The notes beneath the pieces were generated by a model. The model searched no databases. It saw nothing but the letters and a program-made list of their open reading frames with translations, and was not told the origin of the DNA. This document shows positions 19,507-26,343 of a DNA stretch of 64,000 nt, one piece after another. Location: contig CALXDJ010000011.1 in NCBI GenBank assembly GCA_944387035.1, positions 1 through 64,000 on the forward strand, read 5' to 3'. Numbering within the stretch: position 1 is the stretch's first letter; each line of letters begins with the position of its first letter. Made by a program: the position numbers and the translations under genes. The stretch comes from an uncultured Oscillospiraceae bacterium (lineage in GTDB: Bacteria; Bacillota; Clostridia; Oscillospirales; Oscillospiraceae).

Positions 19507-20460
19507 GTGAAAAAATGGATTTGCATGTTATTGGGGATCTGCCTGCTGCTCTCCGGCTGCGGAGCGGCGTCTCCGGAGGAGACCAACGAGGAGCAGCCGG
19601 AGACGCTGAAGGTGGTGGCCACCGTATTTCCCGCCTATGATTTTGCCCGGGCAGCCGCGGGCGATAAGGCGGAGGTGTCACTGCTGCTGCCGCCGGGGGC
19701 GGAGAGTCACTCCTATGAGCCGACGCCTGCGGATATTCTGGCGGTACAGGAATGCGACCTGTTTTTATACCTGGGCGGAGAGTCCGATGCCTGGGTGGAG
19801 ACGATCCTCTCTGCTGTTGAACCAAAGGGCCAGACTCTGCGGATGATCGACTGTGTGGAACTTCTGGAAGAAGAGACGGTGGAGGGGATGGAAGAGCTGC
19901 CCGGCCATGAGGACCACGGGGAAGGTGAGGTCCGGGAGATGGATGAGCATGTGTGGACCTCTCCCAAGAATGCGGCGGCCATTACCCGGGCCATCGGTGC
20001 CAAGATGGCGGAGCTGGATGCGGACAACGCCCAGGTGTATACCGAAGGGGCGGAAACATATGCGCAGCAGATTGAAGTCCTGGATCAGGAATTTGCAGAC
20101 TTCTTTGCCGGCTGTGAAGACAAGACCATCGTCTTTGGTGATCGCTTCCCCCTGCGGTACTTTGCCGAGGAGTTCGGCTTGACGTATTATGCTGCCTTCC
20201 CGGGATGCAGTACCCAGACGGAGCCGTCCGCCGCGACCGTGGCATTTTTGACAGACAAGGTCCGGGAGGAACAAATTCCCACCGTGTGGTATATTGAGTT
20301 TTCCAACCATCTGGTGGCGGACAGCATTGCCGAGGCTGCCGGAGCCCAGACTGCCATGTTCCATACCTGCCACAATGTGTCGGCCCAGGATCTGGAGAGC
20401 GGAGCGACCTATTGTTCGTTGATGGAGCGGAATCTGGAGACTCTGCGGGAATATTTTTAA
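19507..20460 (+). CDS. Zinc/manganese-type ABC transporter substrate-binding lipoprotein
   Basis: 317 residues. Signal peptide with lipobox LLSGC (Cys18). A ZnuA/TroA-type cluster A-I binding protein with metal ligand candidates His68 (ESHSYEP) and His148 (DEHVW), a His/Glu-rich loop (about 134-148) and a late CHNV segment. The usual third ligand in EHDAFGYF is replaced by FGDRFPLRYF, so the site may be formed differently. The permease and ATPase genes are not adjacent. Start is GTG at 19507 behind AAAGGAA. The Fur-type box suggests derepression when metal is scarce. Confidence 0.9.
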   Translation: MKKWICMLLGICLLLSGCGAASPEETNEEQPETLKVVATVFPAYDFARAAAGDKAEVSLLLPPGAESHSYEPTPADILAVQECDLFLYLGGESDAWVETILSAVEPKGQTLRMIDCVELLEEETVEGMEELPGHEDHGEGEVREMDEHVWTSPKNAAAITRAIGAKMAELDADNAQVYTEGAETYAQQIEVLDQEFADFFAGCEDKTIVFGDRFPLRYFAEEFGLTYYAAFPGCSTQTEPSAATVAFLTDKVREEQIPTVWYIEFSNHLVADSIAEAAGAQTAMFHTCHNVSAQDLESGATYCSLMERNLETLREYF

Positions 20461-20473
20461 GGACGGAATAGAA

Positions 20474-20509
20474 AGGCAGCCCCAAAGGAATGTTCCTTTG
20501 GGGCTGCCT
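20474..20509 (+). terminator. Terminator between metal-binding lipoprotein gene and trxB
   Basis: Perfect 17-bp stem (20474-20490 with 20493-20509) with a 2-base apex, then GTTTC; it may also serve convergent trxB. Confidence 0.85.
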
Positions 20510-20541
20510 GTTTCAATAGCACAATTTGGTATGGTGCAGGT

Positions 20542-21465
20542 TCAGACTTCTCGGGACTGTCTGGTACACCATTGGCAAGCGGCCAGAGCGGCGGATGCGC
20601 CGTCAGCGCAGGCGGTGGTCAGCTGCCGGACGTCCTTGGTGCGGCAGTCTCCGGCGGTAAAAATGCCGCCGATGGGAGTGCGGCAGTCCTCTCCGGCGGG
20701 GATATAGCCGTCTTCTCCGGCAATCCCCAGGGCCTGGGACAGTGTGGTGTCCGGCTGTTGTCCAACGGCTACGAAAAGACCGTCCACATCCAGATGGGAC
20801 TGGGTGCCGGAGGCGGCATGCTCCAGAAGCAGGCCGGTCAGGGTGCCGTTCCGGCTTTCCAGGGCTGTGATCCGGGTATCCGGAAGGATTGTGACATTGC
20901 TCCGGGCTTGCAGTGCCTCCAGCAAAATGGGATCCCCCCGGAATTCCTGCCGCCGGTGGATCAGGGTCACATGGCGGCACAGGTCGGAGAGGAAAAGGGA
21001 TTCCTGAAGGGCGGAGCTGCCGCCGCCGCATACGGCCACATCCCGCCCCTGGTAGAATGCGCCGTCGCAGACGGCACAGTAGGAGATGCCGGAGAGTATA
21101 TCCTCACCGGGGAGCCCCAGGGTACGGTGGACGGTGCCGGTAGCCAGAATCACCGCGGCAGCGGTATAGGTCCCATAATCTGTGGTGACGGTGTGAGCCG
21201 GGCCAGGAACGATGGAGGTCACGGTTTCCAGTTCGATCCGGGCTCCCAGGTCCTCAGCCTGGGTATAGAGCCGTTCCGCCAACTCCGCACCGGAGATGGC
21301 AGAAAAGCCGGGGTAGTTTTCCACCTTGGGGGCGGAAGCAATCTGGCCGCCAATGCTGCTGCGCTCCAACACCAAAACCGAGCGTCCTGCGCGCCGGGCA
21401 TAGATGGCGGCAGTCAGCCCGGCAGGACCGGCTCCCACGATGATGAGGTCAAAGTGCTCGTGCAT
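20542..21465 (-). CDS. trxB: Thioredoxin reductase
   Basis: 307-residue FAD/NAD(P)H flavoprotein. FAD motif GAGPAG (11-16), redox-active CAVC (Cys130/Cys133) followed by DGAFY, second nucleotide motif CGGGSSALQ, and C-terminal FTAGDC. The start is the ATG at 21465, 6 bases after GGAGGAA; a TTG farther upstream lies within that ribosome site. It lies directly after nrdD on the same strand (55-base gap) and no separate thioredoxin gene is seen, so a likely partner is the redoxin domain fused to NrdD. It could also serve thioredoxins elsewhere. Confidence 0.94.
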   Translation of the reverse strand: MHEHFDLIIVGAGPAGLTAAIYARRAGRSVLVLERSSIGGQIASAPKVENYPGFSAISGAELAERLYTQAEDLGARIELETVTSIVPGPAHTVTTDYGTYTAAAVILATGTVHRTLGLPGEDILSGISYCAVCDGAFYQGRDVAVCGGGSSALQESLFLSDLCRHVTLIHRRQEFRGDPILLEALQARSNVTILPDTRITALESRNGTLTGLLLEHAASGTQSHLDVDGLFVAVGQQPDTTLSQALGIAGEDGYIPAGEDCRTPIGGIFTAGDCRTKDVRQLTTACADGASAALAACQWCTRQSREV

Positions 21466-21520
21466 ACAAAGTTCCTCCAAACGGGCGGCGGGAAGGGCGC
21501 AGGCCCCTCCCGCCGGAAGA

Positions 21521-23902
21521 TTACAGATGGGTGATGTACTGTTTGATCACGGATGCATTGACCAGCTTTTCGACCTGCCCGTCATGACAGACGATGAGGG
21601 TGGGAGCCTGCTGGATGCCGTACCGGTCCACCAGATCCCGGTTCTGGGTCACATCGCATACTTGATAGGAAAGACCGGCCTTGTCCAGCTCACGCTTGGC
21701 GATTTTGCAGTTGGGACAGGTTTGCGTGGTAAAGAGGAACAGTCCGTCCTGCTGGGAAGGGGAAGCGGGCTGCGCGGTGTCGGATGTTTTTTCCTGCTGC
21801 CGGTCACACAGACGGCGGCCCTCCAGGTGGGAGGCGGGAATATCATAGGTCTTGCGGTCGTGGAACTCCTGCACCTTGCCGTCGTTCCAGTTCTGCACGG
21901 GACGGTAATAGCCGGTGATGCGGCTCCAGACCTCGCAGGTCTTACCGCACTGCGGGCAGACGGCATGTTCTCCGGAGAGATAGCCGTGCTCCGGGCAGAT
22001 GGAGTAGGTGGGAGAGACGGTGTAATAGGGAAGCTGGAAGTTCTCGGCGATCTTGCGCACCAAACTGGCCGCCGCCTTCCAGTCCGGCAGCTTTTCGCCC
22101 AGGAAAGCGTGGAAAACGGTACCGGAGGTATAGAGGGTCTGGAGCTCATCCTGAATGGCCAGGGCGTCAAAAATATCGGCGGTGTACCCCACAGGCAGAT
22201 GAGAGCTGTTGGTATAATAGGGGGTGTCTCCGGGATTCTTGGCGGCGGTGATGATATCAGGATAGAGCGCCACATCGTGCTTGGCCAGCCGGTAGGTGGT
22301 GGACTCGGCAGGGGTGGCCTCCAGGTTGTAAAGATCTCCGTACTGTTCCTGATAATCGCTCAGGCGCTCGCGCATGTGGTTGAGGACATCCTTGGCAAAG
22401 GCCTGGGTCTCGGGATGGGTCAGATCCTTGCGCAGCCACTTGGCATTGAGGCCCACTTCGTTCATGCCGATCAGACCGATGGTGGAGAAGTGGTTGGCAA
22501 AGGTGCCCAGGTAGTGCTTGGTATACGGATACAGGCCGATATCCATCAGACGGGTGATGACGGTGCGCTTGGTTTTCAAAGACCGGGCCGCCACATCCAT
22601 GATGTGGTCCAGCCGCTCATAGAACTCCTCCGGCGTCTGGGACAGATAGGCGATCCGGGGCAGATTGATGGTTACAACACCCACGGAGCCGGTGGATTCA
22701 CCGGAACCGAAGTAGCCGCCGGACTTCTTGCGCAGTTCCCGCAGGTCCAAACGCAGGCGGCAGCACATGCTGCGCACGTCGGAGGGCTCCATATCCGAGT
22801 TGATGTAGTTGGAGAAATAGGGTGTGCCGTATTTGGCGGTCATCTCAAAGAGCAGGCGGTTGTTCTCTGTTTCGCTCCAGTCGAAGTCCTTGGTGATGGA
22901 GTAGGTGGGGATGGGGTACTGGAAGCCCCGGCCGTCGGCGTCGCCCTCGGTCATGATCTCGATGAACGCCTTGTTCACCATGTCCATTTCCTTTTTGCAA
23001 TCGCCGTAGGTGAAATCCTGCTCCTTGCCGCCCACAATGGCCGGAAGATGTTCCAGATCCTTGGGAACCGTCCAGTCCAGAGTGATGTTGGAAAACGGCG
23101 CCTGGGTGCCCCAGCGGGAAGGGGTATTCACGCCGTAGACAAAGGACTGGATGCACTGCTTGACCTCTTTTTGCGTGAGGTGATCCGTGCGTACAAAGGG
23201 AGCCAGATAGGTATCAAAGGACGAGAATGCCTGGGCGCCGGCCCACTCGTTTTGCATGATGCCCAGGAAATTAACCATCTGGTTGCACAGTGTGGACAGA
23301 TGGCTGGCCGGGGAGGAGTTGATCTTTCCGGGAATGCCCAGTCCCTGCTGGATCAGCTGCTTGAGGCTCCAACCGGCGCAGTAGCCGGTGAGCATGGACA
23401 GGTCGTGAATATGCATGTCGCCGCTCTTATGAGCTTCAGAGACCTCGGGGTCGTAGATTTCGCTGAGCCAGTAGTTGGCAGTAATGGCACCGGAGTTGGA
23501 GAGGATCAATCCGCCCACCGAGTAGGTAACCGTGGAGTTTTCCTTCACCCGCCAGTCGTTGACTTTGACATAGTTGTCCACCAGCTCCTTGTAGTCCAGC
23601 ATGGTGGATTTCAGGTTGCGGATCTTCTCCCGCTGTTTTCTGTACAGGATGTAGGCTTTGGCCACATCGGCATAGCCTGCTTTGCTGAGAATATCCTCCA
23701 CGCTGTCCTGAATATCTTCCACGGAGATCTGGTCATTTTGGATTTTGTCCTGATAATCCGCGGTGACTTTCAGTGCCAACAGGTCGATGATGTCGGGATT
23801 GTATGCCTTTTTGGTGGCTTCAAAGGCTTTGGTGATAGCGACCGAGATTTTTGAAATATCAAACGGAGCGATGGTTCCGTCCCGCTTTACAACCTGGTAC
23901 AT
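21521..23902 (-). CDS. nrdD: Anaerobic (class III) ribonucleoside-triphosphate reductase fused to a redoxin domain
   Basis: Makes dNTPs without oxygen using a glycyl radical. 793 residues: ATP-cone (about 1-90), barrel core with the candidate thiyl cysteine in YCAGWSL, a zinc site (Cys636, 649, 652, 656), the radical site RITGYY (Gly664), then after a short linker (about 695-718) a thioredoxin/glutaredoxin-like domain (719-793) with CPNC at 729-732 and the cis-Pro motif QQAPT. Formate-dependent NrdD of the E. coli type needs no redoxin; thioredoxin-dependent NrdD enzymes are known, so the fusion points to a built-in reductant fed by neighbouring TrxB. NrdG is encoded just upstream. Confidence 0.96.
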   Translation of the reverse strand: MYQVVKRDGTIAPFDISKISVAITKAFEATKKAYNPDIIDLLALKVTADYQDKIQNDQISVEDIQDSVEDILSKAGYADVAKAYILYRKQREKIRNLKSTMLDYKELVDNYVKVNDWRVKENSTVTYSVGGLILSNSGAITANYWLSEIYDPEVSEAHKSGDMHIHDLSMLTGYCAGWSLKQLIQQGLGIPGKINSSPASHLSTLCNQMVNFLGIMQNEWAGAQAFSSFDTYLAPFVRTDHLTQKEVKQCIQSFVYGVNTPSRWGTQAPFSNITLDWTVPKDLEHLPAIVGGKEQDFTYGDCKKEMDMVNKAFIEIMTEGDADGRGFQYPIPTYSITKDFDWSETENNRLLFEMTAKYGTPYFSNYINSDMEPSDVRSMCCRLRLDLRELRKKSGGYFGSGESTGSVGVVTINLPRIAYLSQTPEEFYERLDHIMDVAARSLKTKRTVITRLMDIGLYPYTKHYLGTFANHFSTIGLIGMNEVGLNAKWLRKDLTHPETQAFAKDVLNHMRERLSDYQEQYGDLYNLEATPAESTTYRLAKHDVALYPDIITAAKNPGDTPYYTNSSHLPVGYTADIFDALAIQDELQTLYTSGTVFHAFLGEKLPDWKAAASLVRKIAENFQLPYYTVSPTYSICPEHGYLSGEHAVCPQCGKTCEVWSRITGYYRPVQNWNDGKVQEFHDRKTYDIPASHLEGRRLCDRQQEKTSDTAQPASPSQQDGLFLFTTQTCPNCKIAKRELDKAGLSYQVCDVTQNRDLVDRYGIQQAPTLIVCHDGQVEKLVNASVIKQYITHL

Positions 23903-23928
23903 GCGCGTCCCTGCTTTCTCTTGTAATC

Positions 23929-23967
23929 AGATGGTGCGGCGGCTTGCTGCAAGCCGCCGCACCATCT
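23929..23967 (-). other. Perfect inverted repeat at the nrdD transcription start
   Basis: 17-bp arms (23929-23945 and 23951-23967) with a 5-base loop. It starts directly after the nrdD -10 hexamer, so it would form at the 5' end of the mRNA, or act as a DNA operator. It could also end nrdG transcripts, but there is no T-run. Confidence 0.7.
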
Positions 23968-23996
23968 ATTCTAAGCGAGTAAAACAGGGAAGTCAA
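23968..23996 (-). promoter_or_regulatory. nrdD promoter
   Basis: On the minus strand TTGACT (23996-23991), 17-bp spacer, TAGAAT (23973-23968). Confidence 0.7.
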
Positions 23997-24005
23997 TGCA
24001 AGAAG

Positions 24006-24062
24006 CTACAAGATCTTGTGAAAAAATTCGGCACAACAGACAATGGACACAATATTTAGTCT
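24006..24062 (-). promoter_or_regulatory. Pair of NrdR-box-like sites upstream of nrdD
   Basis: Minus-strand AGACTAAATATTGTGT (24062-24047) matches 14 of 16 positions of the NrdR box (ACACWATATATWGTGT). A weaker palindrome around AAGATCTT (24021-24006) matches about 11. Centres are 41 bp apart, close to four helical turns. The better box overlaps the 3' end of nrdG. No nrdR gene lies in the window. Confidence 0.45.
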
Positions 24063-24751
24063 ACGCCCCGCAGAGCGGTTTCTCCGAAAAACGGGCGGGC
24101 TGCCTGAAGCATTTTCTCCAGATCCGCCCGGGCAGGGGCGTGAAAGCCCGGGGAAATCAAGGCACCGGAATCCACAAAGCACTGGAGAAAATACCGGGGT
24201 GCACCCTGCATCCAGGCACCGATGGCGGCAATGTCTGCAACGGTGTGGAGTTCCCGAACCACGGTGGTCCGCAGCTCATAGTCCACGCCGCTGTGTGCGA
24301 GCACAGCCGCGCTGCGGGCAATCACGGCGGGGTCAAAATCTGGAATGCCGACGGTTTGCACATAGTGTTCCGGCGTGTTCTTGACGTCCATGGCCACATA
24401 GTCTGCCAGTCCCTGGTCCAGCAGGGCTTCCAGTGCGTCGGGATAGCAGCCGTTGGTATCCAGTTTGATGGAAAATCCCAGAGACCGGACTTTTTGCAGA
24501 AATTCCGGTACACCGGATTGAATCAGAGGCTCACCGCCGGAGAGCACCACACCGTCGAGAAGGCCCCGGCGTCTTTTGAGGAAGGCGAGAACCTCTTCCT
24601 GCTGCAGAGTGGGAGACTCCTCCAGCCGGGTAACCAGAAGGGCATTGTGACAAAAAGGACAGCGCAAATTGCACCCGCCGGTAAAAACCGTGGCGGCCAG
24701 TTTGCCGGGGTAGTCCACCATGGATAACGTTTGCAGTCCGCAGATTCGCAT
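24056..24751 (-). CDS. nrdG: Anaerobic ribonucleotide reductase activating protein (radical SAM)
   Basis: 231-residue glycyl-radical activase that uses S-adenosylmethionine and a 4Fe-4S cluster to generate the radical on Gly664 of NrdD. Cluster motif C27-x3-C31-x2-C34 (CNLRCPFC), then SGGEPL for SAM binding. The longer 230-residue form fits the type found with redoxin-linked NrdD. The ATG at 24751 is preferred because AAAGGAG lies 6 bases before it; an in-frame ATG at 24772 has no ribosome site. Confidence 0.94.
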   Translation of the reverse strand: MRICGLQTLSMVDYPGKLAATVFTGGCNLRCPFCHNALLVTRLEESPTLQQEEVLAFLKRRRGLLDGVVLSGGEPLIQSGVPEFLQKVRSLGFSIKLDTNGCYPDALEALLDQGLADYVAMDVKNTPEHYVQTVGIPDFDPAVIARSAAVLAHSGVDYELRTTVVRELHTVADIAAIGAWMQGAPRYFLQCFVDSGALISPGFHAPARADLEKMLQAARPFFGETALRGVD

Positions 24752-24840
24752 TGCAATCTCCTTTCCAGTCATGAGAAGGCCCGGAAGGGCTCCGGGCCGG
24801 ACAGCGTTTTTTTCAGCATAGCATCAAGCGGAGAAATGCG

Positions 24841-24874
24841 CAAGCACCGGAGCCGAACACGGCTCCGGTGCTTG
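24841..24874 (-). terminator. Terminator of ZIP transporter gene
   Basis: Perfect 15-bp stem (24841-24855 with 24860-24874), loop of 4, nine bases after the stop on the minus strand. No long T-run. Confidence 0.7.
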
Positions 24875-24882
24875 TGGAAAAG

Positions 24883-25671
24883 TCAGCCCAAGGCAACATC
24901 CAGAATCATCATGACGGTAAATCCCAGGGCGAAGGTCAGCGTTCCAATATTGGAGTGGGGGCCTTCGGACATCTCCGGGATCAGTTCCTCCACCACCACA
25001 TACAGCATGGCACCGGCGGCAAAACTGAGCAGGTACGGCAGGGACGGGACCAAAACGGCGGCGCCCAAAATGGTGATCAGGGCAGCCGCGGGTTCTACGA
25101 TGCCGGAGAGGACACCGTACCACAGGGCACGCCTACGGGAGACCCCTTCAGCCCGCAGGGGCAGGGAAATGATGGCACCTTCCGGGAAGTTTTGAATGGC
25201 AATGCCCAGTGAGAGTACCAATGCGCCGCCCAACGTCACCATGGAATCGCCGGAAAGATACCCGGCAAAGACAGCGCCGACGGCCATGCCCTCGGGAATG
25301 TTGTGGATTGTCACAGCCAGCACCAGCATGGTGGTTTTGGATAAGGTGCTGCGGGGGCCTTCTGCTTCCTCACTGCCCACATGCAGGTGGGGAATCAGAC
25401 AGTCCAGTGCCAGCAAAAACAAGATGCCGCACCAAAAACCTGCAGCAGCAGGGAAAAACGCCCATGTGCCCAAGGAGGCGGAGCGATCGATTGCCGGGAT
25501 GAGCAGGCTCCAGATGGAGGCGGCCACCATCACCCCGGCGGCAAACCCAGTAAGCCCCCGGCGCAGGCCCAGTGTCAGGTCCCGCTTTAAAAACAGTACC
25601 CCGGCGGCGCCCAGAGAAGTGCCGGCAAAGGGGATCAGCACCCCGGCAAGGCTATGGAGATCAAGCGACAT
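24883..25671 (-). CDS. ZIP-family divalent metal transporter
   Basis: 262 residues, eight predicted membrane helices, with the metal-path motifs HNIPEG (helix 4) and QNFPEG (helix 5) and a histidine-bearing loop (LIPHLHVGSEEAEG). ZIP proteins of this GufA/ZupT type import zinc, and often iron or manganese, down their gradient. The ATG at 25671 lies 7 bases after AAAGGAG. It is divergent from a DtxR-family regulator, with a palindrome between the two promoters, so the regulator probably controls it. Confidence 0.92.
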   Translation of the reverse strand: MSLDLHSLAGVLIPFAGTSLGAAGVLFLKRDLTLGLRRGLTGFAAGVMVAASIWSLLIPAIDRSASLGTWAFFPAAAGFWCGILFLLALDCLIPHLHVGSEEAEGPRSTLSKTTMLVLAVTIHNIPEGMAVGAVFAGYLSGDSMVTLGGALVLSLGIAIQNFPEGAIISLPLRAEGVSRRRALWYGVLSGIVEPAAALITILGAAVLVPSLPYLLSFAAGAMLYVVVEELIPEMSEGPHSNIGTLTFALGFTVMMILDVALG

Positions 25672-25745
25672 GAATGTTCTCCTTTCTGTGCACAGCAGTA
25701 TGAAAGCGGCTGTGCAGATCATCACCCAATCCGGTGGGATACCTT

Positions 25746-25775
25746 ATGATAGCATGGCCGGGGATGCAGCGTCAA
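25746..25775 (-). promoter_or_regulatory. ZIP transporter promoter
   Basis: Minus strand TTGACG (25775-25770), 18-bp spacer, TATCAT (25751-25746). Confidence 0.6.
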
Positions 25776-25776
25776 T

Positions 25777-25794
25777 TTGAAATGGCCATTGCAA
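25777..25794. promoter_or_regulatory. Shared operator-like palindrome between ZIP and DtxR genes
   Basis: An 18-bp palindrome TTGAAATGGCCATTGCAA (16 of 18 positions symmetric) overlaps the -35 of the regulator promoter and abuts the -35 of the ZIP promoter. It does not match the standard DtxR or MntR consensus. Confidence 0.45.
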
Positions 25795-25818
25795 AATAAA
25801 TGGAAATTATGATATAAT
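25789..25818 (+). promoter_or_regulatory. DtxR-family regulator promoter
   Basis: TTGCAA (25789-25794), 18-bp spacer, TATAAT (25813-25818). Confidence 0.65.
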
Positions 25819-25845
25819 AAAATTTAATCAACTATTGGAAAGAAG

Positions 25846-26247
25846 GTGGAGACCATACAAATTCGGGAATCGGCGGAAAACTATCTGGAGACGATCCTGG
25901 TGCTGCAAAAGCGGCATGGGCATGTGCGCTCCATTGACATTGCCAACGAGCTTTCCTTTTCCAAGCCCAGTGTCAGCGTGGCGATGAAAAACCTGCGGCT
26001 CAATGGGCTGATTGAAATTGATGAGGACGGTATCATTACTCTGCAGGAGGCCGGACGGGTCATTGCGGAGAGAATCTATGAGCGGCATACTCTGCTGACG
26101 CAGTGGCTGGAGCATCTGGGTGTTCGCCCTGAGATTGCGGCGGAGGATGCCTGCCGCATGGAGCACGTCATCAGTGCCGAGACCTTTGCCGCCCTGAAAG
26201 CGCATGCCGCCATGCAGGGCCGTTCCGCTGCGGAGGAGGGCACCTGA
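25846..26247 (+). CDS. DtxR/MntR-family metal-dependent transcriptional regulator
   Basis: 133 residues: a winged helix (residues 6-65, DIANELSFSKPSVSVAMKNL) and a helical dimerisation/metal domain, without the SH3 domain of full DtxR. Aligned by eye with MntR, the metal positions read Asn12, Glu15, His81, Cys103, Glu106, His107. The C-x2-E-H set is that of DtxR/IdeR (Cys102, Glu105, His106), not the MntR pattern, suggesting iron or another softer ion. The only good start is GTG at 25846, with a weak GGAAAG site. Its target is probably the divergent ZIP gene. Confidence 0.88.
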   Translation: METIQIRESAENYLETILVLQKRHGHVRSIDIANELSFSKPSVSVAMKNLRLNGLIEIDEDGIITLQEAGRVIAERIYERHTLLTQWLEHLGVRPEIAAEDACRMEHVISAETFAALKAHAAMQGRSAAEEGT

Positions 26248-26290
26248 CGGGCATATCCTTGTTTGGATATCCAAAACCATATTGCGTGAA

Positions 26291-26325
26291 GATCCCCCGG
26301 AAGCGTAGAGCGCTTCCGGGGGATC
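26291..26325 (+). terminator. Terminator between convergent regulator and M56 gene
   Basis: Perfect 15-bp stem (26291-26305 with 26311-26325), 5-base loop, then CATTGGTTTTT. Confidence 0.85.
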
Positions 26326-26343
26326 CATTGGTTTTTCATGGGA

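Noticed and set aside
21404-23854. 816-codon plus-strand open frame across nrdD
   Set aside because: Composition artefact opposite nrdD and trxB; no family similarity, while the minus strand encodes a full NrdD.
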